64,000 nucleotides of DNA from Nomia melanderi (taxonomy: Eukaryota > Arthropoda > Insecta > Hymenoptera > Halictidae), in assembly GCF_051020985.1 (NCBI RefSeq), contig NW_027475134.1, positions 806,001-870,000 on the forward strand, given 5' to 3'. The notes under the pieces were generated by a model that had not been told where the DNA came from, ran no database searches, and worked only from the letters and a program-made list of their open reading frames with translations. Below, one piece after another: positions 25,501 to 38,000 of this stretch (the first letter of the stretch is position 1; the number at the start of each line of letters is the position of its first letter). Both the position numbers and the translations under genes were made by a program.

Positions 25501-26038
25501 TAAATCAAAGTGCATTGTCTGTAGGAGGCCCTGGCGCATGAATCTGTGCAGCGGGAACGACCTCGGACCACCAGGGGCCGAGAAAATCACCGTCTCATGG
25601 GGCCAGATTGTCAGGGTCAGGGAAAAATCCAATATATATCTGGTGACATCTCGGGTGCTATTAGAGATAGCGCAATAAACCAAAGTGCATTGTCTGCAGG
25701 AGGCCCTGGCGCATAAATCTGTGCCGCGGGATCGACGACGGACCACCAGGGGCCGAGAAAACCACCGACACATGGGGCCGGACACTCAGGGTCAGGAGAA
25801 AATCCAATATATATCTGGTGATATCTCGAGTGCTATTAGAGATAGCGCAATAAACCAACGTGAATTATCTATAGGAGGCCCTGGCGCATGAATCTGTGCA
25901 GCGGGAACGACCTCGGACCACCAGGGGCCGAGAAAACCACAATCTCATTGGGCCGGACACTCAGGGTCAGGGGAAAATCCAATATATATCTGGTGATATC
26001 TCGGTTGCTATTAGAGATAGCGCAATGAATCAAAGTGC
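22511..26038. repeat. Second partial unit of a 32-mer (5600-bp) HOR
   Basis: Collinear with 16911-20410 at an offset of 5600 bp (32 monomers), including the private AGTGGATTG and GAAAATTACCG variants in matching places. One patch (24418-24500) departs from the pattern and matches F1 instead. The unit ends inside a monomer at about 26038, where GCAATGAATC is followed by F1 sequence (GCATTACCTGTAGG). Confidence 0.87.
24418..24500. repeat. Putative gene-conversion tract
   Basis: Within the copy of 18661-20410 at offset 5600, about 83 bp instead match the F1 sequence at 20568-20650: CTGCTGATATC, GCTGTTAGAG and AAACGAAAGTGAATT. Both flanks keep the 5600-bp offset. Such a short replacement without change of length is the signature expected of gene conversion, although a double crossover cannot be excluded. 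Confidence 0.65.
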
Positions 26039-26705
26039 ATTACCTGTAGGAGGACCTGGCGCATGAATCTGTGCAGCGGGAACGTCCTCGGACATCCAGG
26101 GGCCGAGACAACGACCGTCTCATGGGGCCGGACACTCAGGGTCAGGGTAAAATCCAATATATATCTGGTGATATCTCGGGTGCTATTACAGATAGCGCAA
26201 TAAATCAATGTGCATTGTCGGTAGGAGGCCCTGGCGCATGAATCTGTTCAGCGGGAACGACATCGGACGACCAGGGGCCGAGAAAACCACAGTCTCATGG
26301 GGCCGGACACTCAGGGTCAGGGGAAAATCCAATATATATCTGGTGATATCTCGGGTGCTATTAGAGATAGCGCAATAAACCAAAGTGAATTATCTGCAGG
26401 AGGCACAGGCGCATGAATCTGTGCAACGGGAACGACCTCGGACCACCAGGGGCCGTGAAAACCACAGTCTCATGGGGCCGGACACTCAGGATCAGGGGAA
26501 AATCCAATATATATCTGGTGATATCTCGGGTGCTATTATAGATAGCGCAATAAATCAAAGTGCATTGTCTGTAGGAGGCCCTGGCGCATGAATCTGTGCA
26601 GCGGGAAGGACCTCGGAACACCAGGGGCCGAGAAAACCACCGTCACATGGGGCAGGACACTCAGGGTCAGTGAAAAATCCAATATATATATGGTGATATC
26701 TCGGG
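26039..26705. repeat. F1 patch between F2 units
   Basis: About four F1 monomers that match 13.26-13.93, 34.09-34.75 and 48.44-49.10 kb, with AATCAATGTGCATTGTCGG, CTGTTCAGCGGG and GGCCGTGAAAACCACAG. They keep the 175-bp phase across both edges. Confidence 0.82.
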
Positions 26706-29330
26706 TGCTATTACAGATACCGCAATAAATCAAAGTGCATTGTCTGTAGGAGACCCTGGCGCATGAATCTCTGCAGCGGAAACGTCCTCGGACCTCCAGG
26801 GGCCGAGACAACGACCGTCTCATGGGGCCGGACACTCAGGGTCTGGGTAAAATCCAATATATATCTGGTGATATCTCGGGTGCTATTACAGATAGCGCAA
26901 TAAATCAAAGTGCATTGTCTGCAGGAGGCCCTGTCGCATGAATCTGGCAAGCGGGAACGACCTCGGACGACCAGGGGCCGAGAAAACCACAGTCTCATGG
27001 GGCCGGACACTCAGGGTCAGGGTAAAATGCAATATATATCTGGTGATATCTCGGGTGCTATTACAGATAGCGCAATAAATCAAAGTGCATTGTCTGGAGG
27101 AGGCCCTGGCGCATGAATCTGTGCAGCGGGAACGACCTCGGACCACCAGGGGCTGAAAAAACCACTGTCTCATGGGGCCGGTCGCTCAGGGTCAGGGGAA
27201 AATCCAATATATATCTGGTGATATCTCGGGTGCTATTACAGATAGCGCAATAAATCAAAGTGCATTGTCTGTAGGAGGCCCTGGCGCATGAATCTGTGCA
27301 ACGGGAACGACCTCGGACCACCAGGGGCCGAGAAAACCACAGTCTCATGGGGCCGGACACTCAGGGTCAGGGAAAAATCCAATATATATCTGGTGATATC
27401 TCGGGTGCTATTACAGATAGCGCAATAAATCAAAGTGCACTGTCTGTAGGAGGCCCTGGCGCATGAATCTGGGCTGCGGGAACGACCTCGGTCCACCAGG
27501 GGCCGAGAAAACCACTGTCTCATGGAGCCGGACACTCAGGGTCAGGGAAAAATCCAATATATATCTGGTGATATCTCGGGTGATATTACAGATAGCCCAA
27601 TAAATCAAAGTGCATTGTCTGTAGGAGGCCCTGGCGCATGAATCTGTGCAGCGGGAACGACCTCGGACCACCAGAGGCCGAGAAAACCACAGTCTCATGG
27701 GGCCGGACACTCACGGTCAGGGGAAAATCCAATATATATCTGGTGATATCTCGGGTCCTATTAGAGATAGCGCAATAAACCAAAGTGATTTATCTGCAGG
27801 AGGCCCTGGCGCATGAATCTGGGCAGCGGGAACGACCTCGGACCACCAGGGGCCGAGAAAACCACCGTCTCATGGGGCCGGACACTCAGGGTCAGGGAAA
27901 AATCCAATATATATCTGGTGATATCTCGGTTGCTATTAGAGGTAGCGCAATAAACCAAAGTCAATTATCTGCAGGAGGCGCTGGCGCATGAATCTGTGCA
28001 GCGGGAACGACTTCGGTCCACCAGGGGCCGAGAAAACCACCGTCTCATGGAGCCGGACCCTCAGTGTCAGGGAAAAATCCAATATATATCTGGTGATATC
28101 TCGCGTGATATTACAGATAGCCCAATAAATCAAAGTGCATTGTCTGTAGGAGGCCCTGGCGCATGAATCTGTGCAGCGGGAACGACCTCGGACCACCAGG
28201 GTCCGAGAAAATCACCGTCTCATGGGGCCAGATTGTCAGGGACAGGGAAAAATCCAATATATATCTGGTGACATCTCGGGTGCTATTAGAGATAGCGCAA
28301 TAAACCAAAGTGCATTGTCTGCAGGAGGCCCTGGCGCATAAATCTGTGCCGCGGGATCGACGACGGACCACCAGGGGCCGAGAAAACCACCGACACATGG
28401 GGCCGGACACTCAGGGTCAGGAGAAAATCCAATATATATCTGGTGATATCTCGAGTGCTATTAGAGATAGCGCAATAAACCAAAGTGAATTATCTATAGG
28501 ATGCACTGGCGCATGGATCTGTGCAGCGGGATCGACCTCGGACCACCAGGGACCGAGAAAAACATCGACACATGGGGCCGGACTGTCAGGGTCAAGGAAA
28601 AATCCAATAAATATCTTTTGATATCACGGGTGCTATTAGAGATAGCGCAATATACCAAAGTGAATTATCTGCAGGAGGGCCTAGCGTATTAATCTGAGCA
28701 GCGGGGACGACCTCGGACCACCAGGGGCCGAGAAAACCACCGACACATGGGGCCGGACTGTCAGGGTCTGGGAAAAATCCAATATATATCTGGTGATATC
28801 TCGAGTGCTATTAGAGATAGCGCAATAAACCAAAGTGAATTATCTGCAGGAGGGCCTAGCGTATTAATCTGAGCAGCAGGAACGACCTCGGACCACCAGG
28901 CGCCGAGAAAATTACAGATATTCGGAATCCGTCACCTAATGTCATGTAAAAATCCAGCATATATCTGGTGACATCTCGGGTGCTCTTACAGATAGCGCAC
29001 TAAACCAAAGTGAATTATCTGCAGGGGGCCCTGGCGCATGAATATGTGCAGCGGGAACGACCTCGGACCACCAGAGGCCGTGAAAACCAGCGTCTCATGG
29101 GGCCGGACACTCAGGGTCAGGGAAAAATCCAATATATATCTGGTGATATCTCGGGTGCTATTACAGATAGCGCAATAAATCAAAGTGCACTGTCTGTAGG
29201 AGGCCCTGGCGCATGAATCTGGGCTGCGGGAACGACCTCGGACCACCAGGGGCCGAGAAAACCACCGTCTCATGGGGCCGGACACTCAGGGTCAGGGAAA
29301 AATCCAATATATATCTGGTGATATCTCGGT
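26706..29330. repeat. 15-mer HOR, copy 1 (2625 bp)
   Basis: Fifteen monomers, exactly 15 x 175 bp, with F1 monomers first and then a F2 run ending f-g-c-X-a-V-d-e. Private markers include GGGTCTGGGTAAAATCC, GGCAAGCGGG, TCTGGAGGAGG, GGTCGCTCAGGG, CTCAGTGTCAGGG, TCAGGGACAGGG and AATAAATATC. All of these recur 2625 bp later. In spot checks I saw no mismatch between the copies. Confidence 0.92.
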
Positions 29331-31955
29331 TGCTATTACAGATACCGCAATAAATCAAAGTGCATTGTCTGTAGGAGACCCTGGCGCATGAATCTCTGCA
29401 GCGGAAACGTCCTCGGACCTCCAGGGGCCGAGACAACGACCGTCTCATGGGGCCGGACACTCAGGGTCTGGGTAAAATCCAATATATATCTGGTGATATC
29501 TCGGGTGCTATTACAGATAGCGCAATAAATCAAAGTGCATTGTCTGCAGGAGGCCCTGTCGCATGAATCTGGCAAGCGGGAACGACCTCGGACGACCAGG
29601 GGCCGAGAAAACCACAGTCTCATGGGGCCGGACACTCAGGGTCAGGGTAAAATGCAATATATATCTGGTGATATCTCGGGTGCTATTACAGATAGCGCAA
29701 TAAATCAAAGTGCATTGTCTGGAGGAGGCCCTGGCGCATGAATCTGTGCAGCGGGAACGACCTCGGACCACCAGGGGCTGAAAAAACCACTGTCTCATGG
29801 GGCCGGTCGCTCAGGGTCAGGGGAAAATCCAATATATATCTGGTGATATCTCGGGTGCTATTACAGATAGCGCAATAAATCAAAGTGCATTGTCTGTAGG
29901 AGGCCCTGGCGCATGAATCTGTGCAACGGGAACGACCTCGGACCACCAGGGGCCGAGAAAACCACAGTCTCATGGGGCCGGACACTCAGGGTCAGGGAAA
30001 AATCCAATATATATCTGGTGATATCTCGGGTGCTATTACAGATAGCGCAATAAATCAAAGTGCACTGTCTGTAGGAGGCCCTGGCGCATGAATCTGGGCT
30101 GCGGGAACGACCTCGGTCCACCAGGGGCCGAGAAAACCACTGTCTCATGGAGCCGGACACTCAGGGTCAGGGAAAAATCCAATATATATCTGGTGATATC
30201 TCGGGTGATATTACAGATAGCCCAATAAATCAAAGTGCATTGTCTGTAGGAGGCCCTGGCGCATGAATCTGTGCAGCGGGAACGACCTCGGACCACCAGA
30301 GGCCGAGAAAACCACAGTCTCATGGGGCCGGACACTCACGGTCAGGGGAAAATCCAATATATATCTGGTGATATCTCGGGTCCTATTAGAGATAGCGCAA
30401 TAAACCAAAGTGATTTATCTGCAGGAGGCCCTGGCGCATGAATCTGGGCAGCGGGAACGACCTCGGACCACCAGGGGCCGAGAAAACCACCGTCTCATGG
30501 GGCCGGACACTCAGGGTCAGGGAAAAATCCAATATATATCTGGTGATATCTCGGTTGCTATTAGAGGTAGCGCAATAAACCAAAGTCAATTATCTGCAGG
30601 AGGCGCTGGCGCATGAATCTGTGCAGCGGGAACGACTTCGGTCCACCAGGGGCCGAGAAAACCACCGTCTCATGGAGCCGGACCCTCAGTGTCAGGGAAA
30701 AATCCAATATATATCTGGTGATATCTCGCGTGATATTACAGATAGCCCAATAAATCAAAGTGCATTGTCTGTAGGAGGCCCTGGCGCATGAATCTGTGCA
30801 GCGGGAACGACCTCGGACCACCAGGGTCCGAGAAAATCACCGTCTCATGGGGCCAGATTGTCAGGGACAGGGAAAAATCCAATATATATCTGGTGACATC
30901 TCGGGTGCTATTAGAGATAGCGCAATAAACCAAAGTGCATTGTCTGCAGGAGGCCCTGGCGCATAAATCTGTGCCGCGGGATCGACGACGGACCACCAGG
31001 GGCCGAGAAAACCACCGACACATGGGGCCGGACACTCAGGGTCAGGAGAAAATCCAATATATATCTGGTGATATCTCGAGTGCTATTAGAGATAGCGCAA
31101 TAAACCAAAGTGAATTATCTATAGGATGCACTGGCGCATGGATCTGTGCAGCGGGATCGACCTCGGACCACCAGGGACCGAGAAAAACATCGACACATGG
31201 GGCCGGACTGTCAGGGTCAAGGAAAAATCCAATAAATATCTTTTGATATCACGGGTGCTATTAGAGATAGCGCAATATACCAAAGTGAATTATCTGCAGG
31301 AGGGCCTAGCGTATTAATCTGAGCAGCGGGGACGACCTCGGACCACCAGGGGCCGAGAAAACCACCGACACATGGGGCCGGACTGTCAGGGTCTGGGAAA
31401 AATCCAATATATATCTGGTGATATCTCGAGTGCTATTAGAGATAGCGCAATAAACCAAAGTGAATTATCTGCAGGAGGGCCTAGCGTATTAATCTGAGCA
31501 GCAGGAACGACCTCGGACCACCAGGCGCCGAGAAAATTACAGATATTCGGAATCCGTCACCTAATGTCATGTAAAAATCCAGCATATATCTGGTGACATC
31601 TCGGGTGCTCTTACAGATAGCGCACTAAACCAAAGTGAATTATCTGCAGGGGGCCCTGGCGCATGAATATGTGCAGCGGGAACGACCTCGGACCACCAGA
31701 GGCCGTGAAAACCAGCGTCTCATGGGGCCGGACACTCAGGGTCAGGGAAAAATCCAATATATATCTGGTGATATCTCGGGTGCTATTACAGATAGCGCAA
31801 TAAATCAAAGTGCACTGTCTGTAGGAGGCCCTGGCGCATGAATCTGGGCTGCGGGAACGACCTCGGACCACCAGGGGCCGAGAAAACCACCGTCTCATGG
31901 GGCCGGACACTCAGGGTCAGGGAAAAATCCAATATATATCTGGTGATATCTCGGT
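29331..31955. repeat. 15-mer HOR, copy 2 (2625 bp)
   Basis: Direct tandem copy of 26706-29330. The join lies between CTCGGTTGCTATTA and CAGATACCGC, that is, inside the second dyad of the monomer. Immediately after the unit the array reads TTAGAGGTAGCG rather than TTACAGATACCG, which marks the end. Confidence 0.92.
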
Positions 31956-32835
31956 TGCTATTAGAGGTAGCGCAATAAACCAAAGTCAATTATCTGCAGG
32001 AGGCCCTGGCGCATGAATCTGTGCAGCGGGAACGACTTCGGTCCACCAGGGGCCGAGAAAACCACCGTCTCATGGAGCCGGACCCTCAGGGTCAGGGAAA
32101 AATCCAATATATATCTGGTGATATCTCGGGTGATATTACAGATAGCCCAATAAATCAAAGTGCATTGTCTGTAGGAGGCCCTGGCGCATGAATCTGTGCA
32201 GCGGGAACGACCTCGGACCACCAGGGGCCGAGAAAATCACCGTCTCATGGGGCCAGATTGTCAGGGTCAGGGAAAAATCCAATATATATCTGGTGACATC
32301 TCGGGTGCTATTAGAGATAGCGCAATAAACCAAAGTGCATTGTCTGCAGGAGGCCCTGGCGCATAAATCTGTGCCGCGGGATCGACGACGGACCACCAGG
32401 GGCCGAGAAAACCACCGACACATGGGGCCGGACACTCAGGGTCAGGAGAAAATCCAATATATATCTGGTGATATCTCGAGTGCTATTAGAGATAGCGCAA
32501 TAAACCAAAGTGAATTATCTATAGGATGAACTGGCGCATGGATCTGTGCAGCGGGATCGACCTCGGACCACCAGGGACCGAGAAAAACATCGACACATGG
32601 GGCCGGACTGTCAGGGTCAAGGAAAAATCCAATATATATCTTTTGATATCACGGGTGCTATTAGAGATAGCGCAATATACCAAAGTGAATTATCTGCAGG
32701 AGGGCCTAGCGTATTAATCTGAGCAGCGGGAACGACCTCGGACCACCAGGGGCCGAGAAAACCACCGACACATGGGGCCGGACTGTCAGGGTCTGGGAAA
32801 AATCCAATATATATCTGGTGATATCTCGAGTGCTA
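31611..32835. repeat. F2 seven-monomer cassette d-e-f-g-c-X-a
   Basis: A complete copy of the 1225-bp string d-e-f-g-c-X-a. The other complete copies begin at 16911, 18661, 22511, 36513, 41238, 45088, 51389 and 54363. What follows differs between copies: g-c in five, V in the last two, and here a degenerate patch. Confidence 0.9.
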
Positions 32836-33250
32836 TTAGAGATAGCGCAATAAACCAAAGTGAATTATCTATAGGATGCACTGGCGCATGGGTCTGTGCA
32901 GCGGGATCGACCTCGGACCACCAGGGGCCGAGAAAACCACCGTCTCATGGGGCCGGACACTCAGGGTCAGGGGAAAATCCAATATATATCTGGTGATATC
33001 TCGGGTGGTATTAAAGATAGCGCAATAAATCATAGTGCATCGTCTGTAGGAGGCCCTGGCGCATGAATCTGTGCAGCGGGATCGAATTCGGACCACCAGG
33101 GGCCGAGAAAATCACTTTCTCATGAGGCCGGACTGTCAGGGTCAGGCAAAAATGCAATATACATCTGGTGATATCTCGGGTGCTATTAGAGATAGCGCAA
33201 TAAATCAAAGTGCATTATCTATAGGATTCCCTGGCGCATAAATCTGTGCA
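32836..33250. repeat. Degenerate monomer island
   Basis: About two and a half monomers with many private changes not seen elsewhere in the window: CATGGGTCTG, GGTGGTATTAAAG, AATCATAGTGCATCG, ATCGAATTCGG, ATCACTTTCTCATGAGG, CAGGCAAAAATGC, ATACATCTGG and AGGATTCCCTGG. The period stays 175 bp. The stretch separates the 15-mer and cassette region from an F1 block. It looks like an older, unhomogenised relic. Confidence 0.78.
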
Positions 33251-35089
33251 GCGGGAACGACCTCGGACCACCAGGGGCTGAGAAAACTATCGTCTCATGG
33301 GGCCGGTCACTCAGGATCAGTGAAAAATCCAATATATATCTGCTGATATCTCGGGTGCTGTTAGAGATAGCGCAATAAACGAAAGTGAATTATCTGCAGG
33401 AGGCCCTGGCGCATGAATCTGTGCAGCGGGAACGACCTCGGACCACCAGGGGCCGAGAAAACGACCGTCTCATGGGGCCGGACACTCAGGGTCATTGAAA
33501 AATCCAATATATATCTGCTGATATCTCGGGTGCTATTACAGATAGCGCAATAAATCAAAGTGCATTGTCTGTAGGAGGCCCTGGCGCATGAATCTGTGCA
33601 GCGGGAACGACCTCGGACCACCAGGGGCCGAGAAAACGACCGTCTCATGGGGCCGGACACTCAGGGTCAGTGAAAAATCCAATATATATATCTGGTGATA
33701 TCTCGGCTGCTATTAAAGATAGCGCAATAAATCAAAGTGCATTGTCTGTAGGAGGCCCTGGCGCATGAATCTGTGCAGCGGGAACGACCTCGGAACACCA
33801 GGGACCGAGAAAACCACCGTCTCATGGGGCCGGACACTCAGGGTCAGTGAAAAATCCAATATATATGTGGTGATATCTCGGGTGCTATTACAGATAGCGC
33901 AATAAATCAAAGTGCATTGTCTGTAGGAGGCCCTGGCGCATGAATCTGTGCAGCGGGAACGTCCTCGGACCTCCAGGGGCCGAGAAAACCACAGTCTCAT
34001 GGGGCCGGACACTCAGGGTCAGTGGAAAATCCAATATAGATCTGGTGATATCTCGGGTGCTATTACAGATAGCGCAATAAATCAAAGTGCATTACCTGTA
34101 GGAGGACCTGGCGCATGAATCTGTGCAGCGGGAACGTCCTCGGACCTCCAGGGGCCGAGACAACGACCGTCTCATGGGGCCGGACACTCAGGGTCAGGGT
34201 AAAATCCAATATATATCTGGTGATATCTCGGGTGCTATTACAGATAGCGCAATAAATCAATGTGCATTGTCGGTAGGAGGCCCTGGCGCATGAATCTGTT
34301 CAGCGGGAACGACATCGGACGACCAGGGGCCGAGAAAACCACAGTCTCATGGGGCCGGACACTCAGGGTCAGGGGAAAATCCAATATATATCTGGTGATA
34401 TCTCGGGTGCTATTAGAGATAGCGCAATAAACCAAAGTGAATTATCTGCAGGAGGCACTGGCGCATGAATCTGTGCAACGGGAACGACCTCGGACCACCA
34501 GGGGCCGTGAAAACCACAGTCTCATGGGGCCGGACACTCAGGATCAGGGTAAAATCCAATATATATCTGGTGATATCTCGGGTGCTATTAGAGATAGCGC
34601 AATAAATCAAAGTGCATTGTCTGTAGGAGGCCCTGGCGCATGAATCTGTGCAGCGGGAAGGACCTCGGAACACCAGGGGCCGAGAAAACCACCGTCACAT
34701 GGGGCAGGACACTCAGGGTCAGTGAAAAATCCAATATATATATGGTGATATCTCGGGTGCTATTACAGATACCGCAATAAATCAAAGTGCATTGTCTGTA
34801 GGAGACCCTGGCGCATGAATCTCTGCAGCGGAAACGTCCTCGGACCTCCAGGGGCCGAGACAACGACCGTCTCATGGGGCCGGACACTCAGGGTCAGGGT
34901 AAAATCCAATATATATCTGGTGATATCTCGGGTGCTATTACAGATAGCGCAATAAATCAAAGTGCATTGTCTGCAGGAGGCCCTGTCGCATGAATCTGTG
35001 CAGCGGGAACGACCTCGGACGACCAGGGGCCGAGAAAACCACAGTCTCATGGGGCCGGACACTCAGGGTCAGGGTAAAATGCAATATAT
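33251..35089. repeat. F1 block, near-copy at 47.7-49.4 kb
   Basis: F1 monomers that match 47.72-49.64 kb at an offset of 14352 bp (82 periods plus 2). The shared region runs from about 33371 to 35290. Both copies contain the same 177-bp monomer with an extra TA in the ATATATATAT tract (33681-33690 here). Confidence 0.87.
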
Positions 35090-38000
35090 ATCTGGTGATA
35101 TCTCGGGTGCTATTACAGATAGCGCAATAAATCAAAGTGCATTGTCTGTAGGAGGCCCTGGCGCATGAATCTGTGCAGCGGGAACGACATCGGACCACCA
35201 GGGGCCGAAAAAACCACAGTCTCATGGGGCCGGTCACTCAGGGTCAGGGGAAAATCCAATATATATCTGGTGATATCTCGGGTGCTATTACAGATAGCGC
35301 AATAAATCAAAGTGCATTGTCTGTAGGAGGCCCTGGCGCATGAATCTGTGCAACGGGAACGACCTCGGACCACCAGGGGCCGAGAAAACCACAGTCTCAT
35401 GGGGCCGGACACTCAGGGTCAGGGAAAAATCCAATATATATCTGGTGATATCTCGGGTGCTATTACAGATAGCGCAATAAATCAAAGTGCACTGTCTGTA
35501 GGAGGCCCTGGCGCATGAATCTGGGCTGCGGGAACGACCTCGGTCCACCAGGGGCCGAGAAAACCACCGTCTCATGGAGCCGGACCCTCAGGGTCAGGGA
35601 AAAATCCAATATATATCTGGTGATATCTCGGGTGATATTACAGATAGCCCAATAAATCAAAGTGCATTGTCTGTAGGAGGCCCTGGCGCATGAATCTGTG
35701 CAGCGGGAACGACCTCGGACCACCAGGGGCCGAGAAAATCACCGTCTCATGGGGCCAGATTGTCAGGGTCAGGGAAAAATCCAATATATATCTGGTTACA
35801 TCTCGGGTGCTATTAGAGATAGCGCAATAAACCAAAGTGCATTGTCTGCAGGAGGCCCTGGCGCATAAATCTGTGCCGCGGGATCGACGACGGACCACCA
35901 GGGGCCGAGAAAACCACCGACACATGGGGCCGGACACTCAGGGTCAGGAGAAAATCCAATATATATCTGGTGATATCTCGAGTGCTATTAGAGATAGCGC
36001 AATAAACCAAAGTGAATTATCTATAGGATGCACTGGCGCATGGATCTGTGCAGCGGGATCGACCTCGGACCACCAGGGACCGAGAAAAACATCGACACAT
36101 GGGGCCGGACTGTCAGGGTCAAGGAAAAATCCAATATATATCTTTTGATATCACGGGTGCTATTAGAGATAGCGCAATATACCAAAGTGAATTATCTGCA
36201 GGAGGGCCTAGCGTATTAATCTGAGCAGCGGGGACGACCTCGGACCACCAGGGGCCGAGAAAACCACCAACACATGGGGCCGGACTGTCAGGGTCTGGGA
36301 AAAATCCAATATATATCTGGTGATATCTCGAGTGCTATTAGAGATAGCGCAATAAACCAAAGTGAATTATCTGCAGGAGGGCCTAGCGTATTAATCTGAG
36401 CAGCAGGAACGACCTCGGACCACCAGGCGCCGAGAAAATTACAGATATTCGGAATCCGTCACCTAATGTCATGTAAAAATCCAGCATATATCTGGTGACA
36501 TCTCGGGTGCTCTTACAGATAGCGCACTAAACCAAAGTGAATTATCTGCAGGGGGCCCTGGCGCATGAATATGTGCAGCGGGAACGACCTCGGACCACCA
36601 GAGGCCGTGAAAACCAGCGTCTCATGGGGCCGGACACTCAGGGTCAGGGAAAAATCCAATATATATCTGGTGATATCTCGGGTGCTATTACAGATAGCGC
36701 AATAAATCAAAGTGCACTGTCTGTAGGAGGCCCTGGCGCATGAATCTGGGCTGCGGGAACGACCTCGGACCACCAGGGGCCGAGAAAACCACCGTCTCAT
36801 GGGGCCGGACACTCAGGGTCAGGGAAAAATCCAATATATATCTGGTGATATCTCGGTTGCTATTAGAGGTAGCGCAATAAACCAAAGTCAATTATCTGCA
36901 GGAGGCCCTGGCGCATGAATCTGTGCAGCGGGAACGACTTCGGTCCACCAGGGGCCGAGAAAACCACCGTCTCATGGAACCGGACCCTCAGGGTCAGGGA
37001 AAAATCCAATATATATCTGGTGATATCTCGGGTGATATTACAGATAGCCCAATAAATCAAAGTGCATTGTCTGTAGGAGGCCCTGGCGCATGAATCTGTG
37101 CAGCGGGAACGACCTCGGACCACCAGGGGCCGAGAAAATCACCGTCTCATGGGGCCAGATTGTCAGGGTCAGGGAAAAATCCAATATATATCTGGTGACA
37201 TCTCGGGTGCTATTAGAGATAGCGCAATAAACCAAAGTGCATTGTCTGCAGGAGGCCCTGGCGCATAAATCTGTGCCGCGGGATCGACGACGGACCACCA
37301 GGGGCCGAGAAAACCACCGACACATGGGGCCGGACACTCAGGGTCAGGAGAAAATCTAATATATATCTGGTGATATCTCGAGTGCTATTAGAGATAGCGC
37401 AATAAACCAAAGTGAATTATCTATAGGATGAACTGGCGCATGGATCTGTGCAGCGGGATCGACCTCGGACCACCAGGGACCGAGAAAAACATCGACACAT
37501 GGGGCCGGACTGTCAGGGTCAAGGAAAAATCCAATATATATCTTTTGATATCACGGGTGCTATTAGAGATAGCGCAATATACCAAAGTGAATTATCTGCA
37601 GGAGGGCCTAGCGTATTAATCTGAGCAGCGGGAACGACCTCGGACCACCAGGGGCCGAGAAAACCACCGACACATGGGGCCGGACTGTCAGGGTCTGGGA
37701 AAAATCCAATATATATCTGGTGATATCTCGAGTGATATTACAGATAGCCCAATAAATCAAAGTGCATTGTCTGTAGGAGGCCCTGGCGCATGAATCTGTG
37801 CAGCGGGAACGACCTCGGACCACCAGGGGCCGAGAAAATCACCGTCTCATGGGGCCAGATTGTCAGGGTCAGGGAAAAATCCAATATATATCTGGTGACA
37901 TCTCGGGTGCTATTAGAGATAGCGCAATAAACCAAAGTGCATTGTCTGCAGGAGGCCCTGGCGCATAAATCTGTGCCGCGGGATCGACGACGGACCACCA

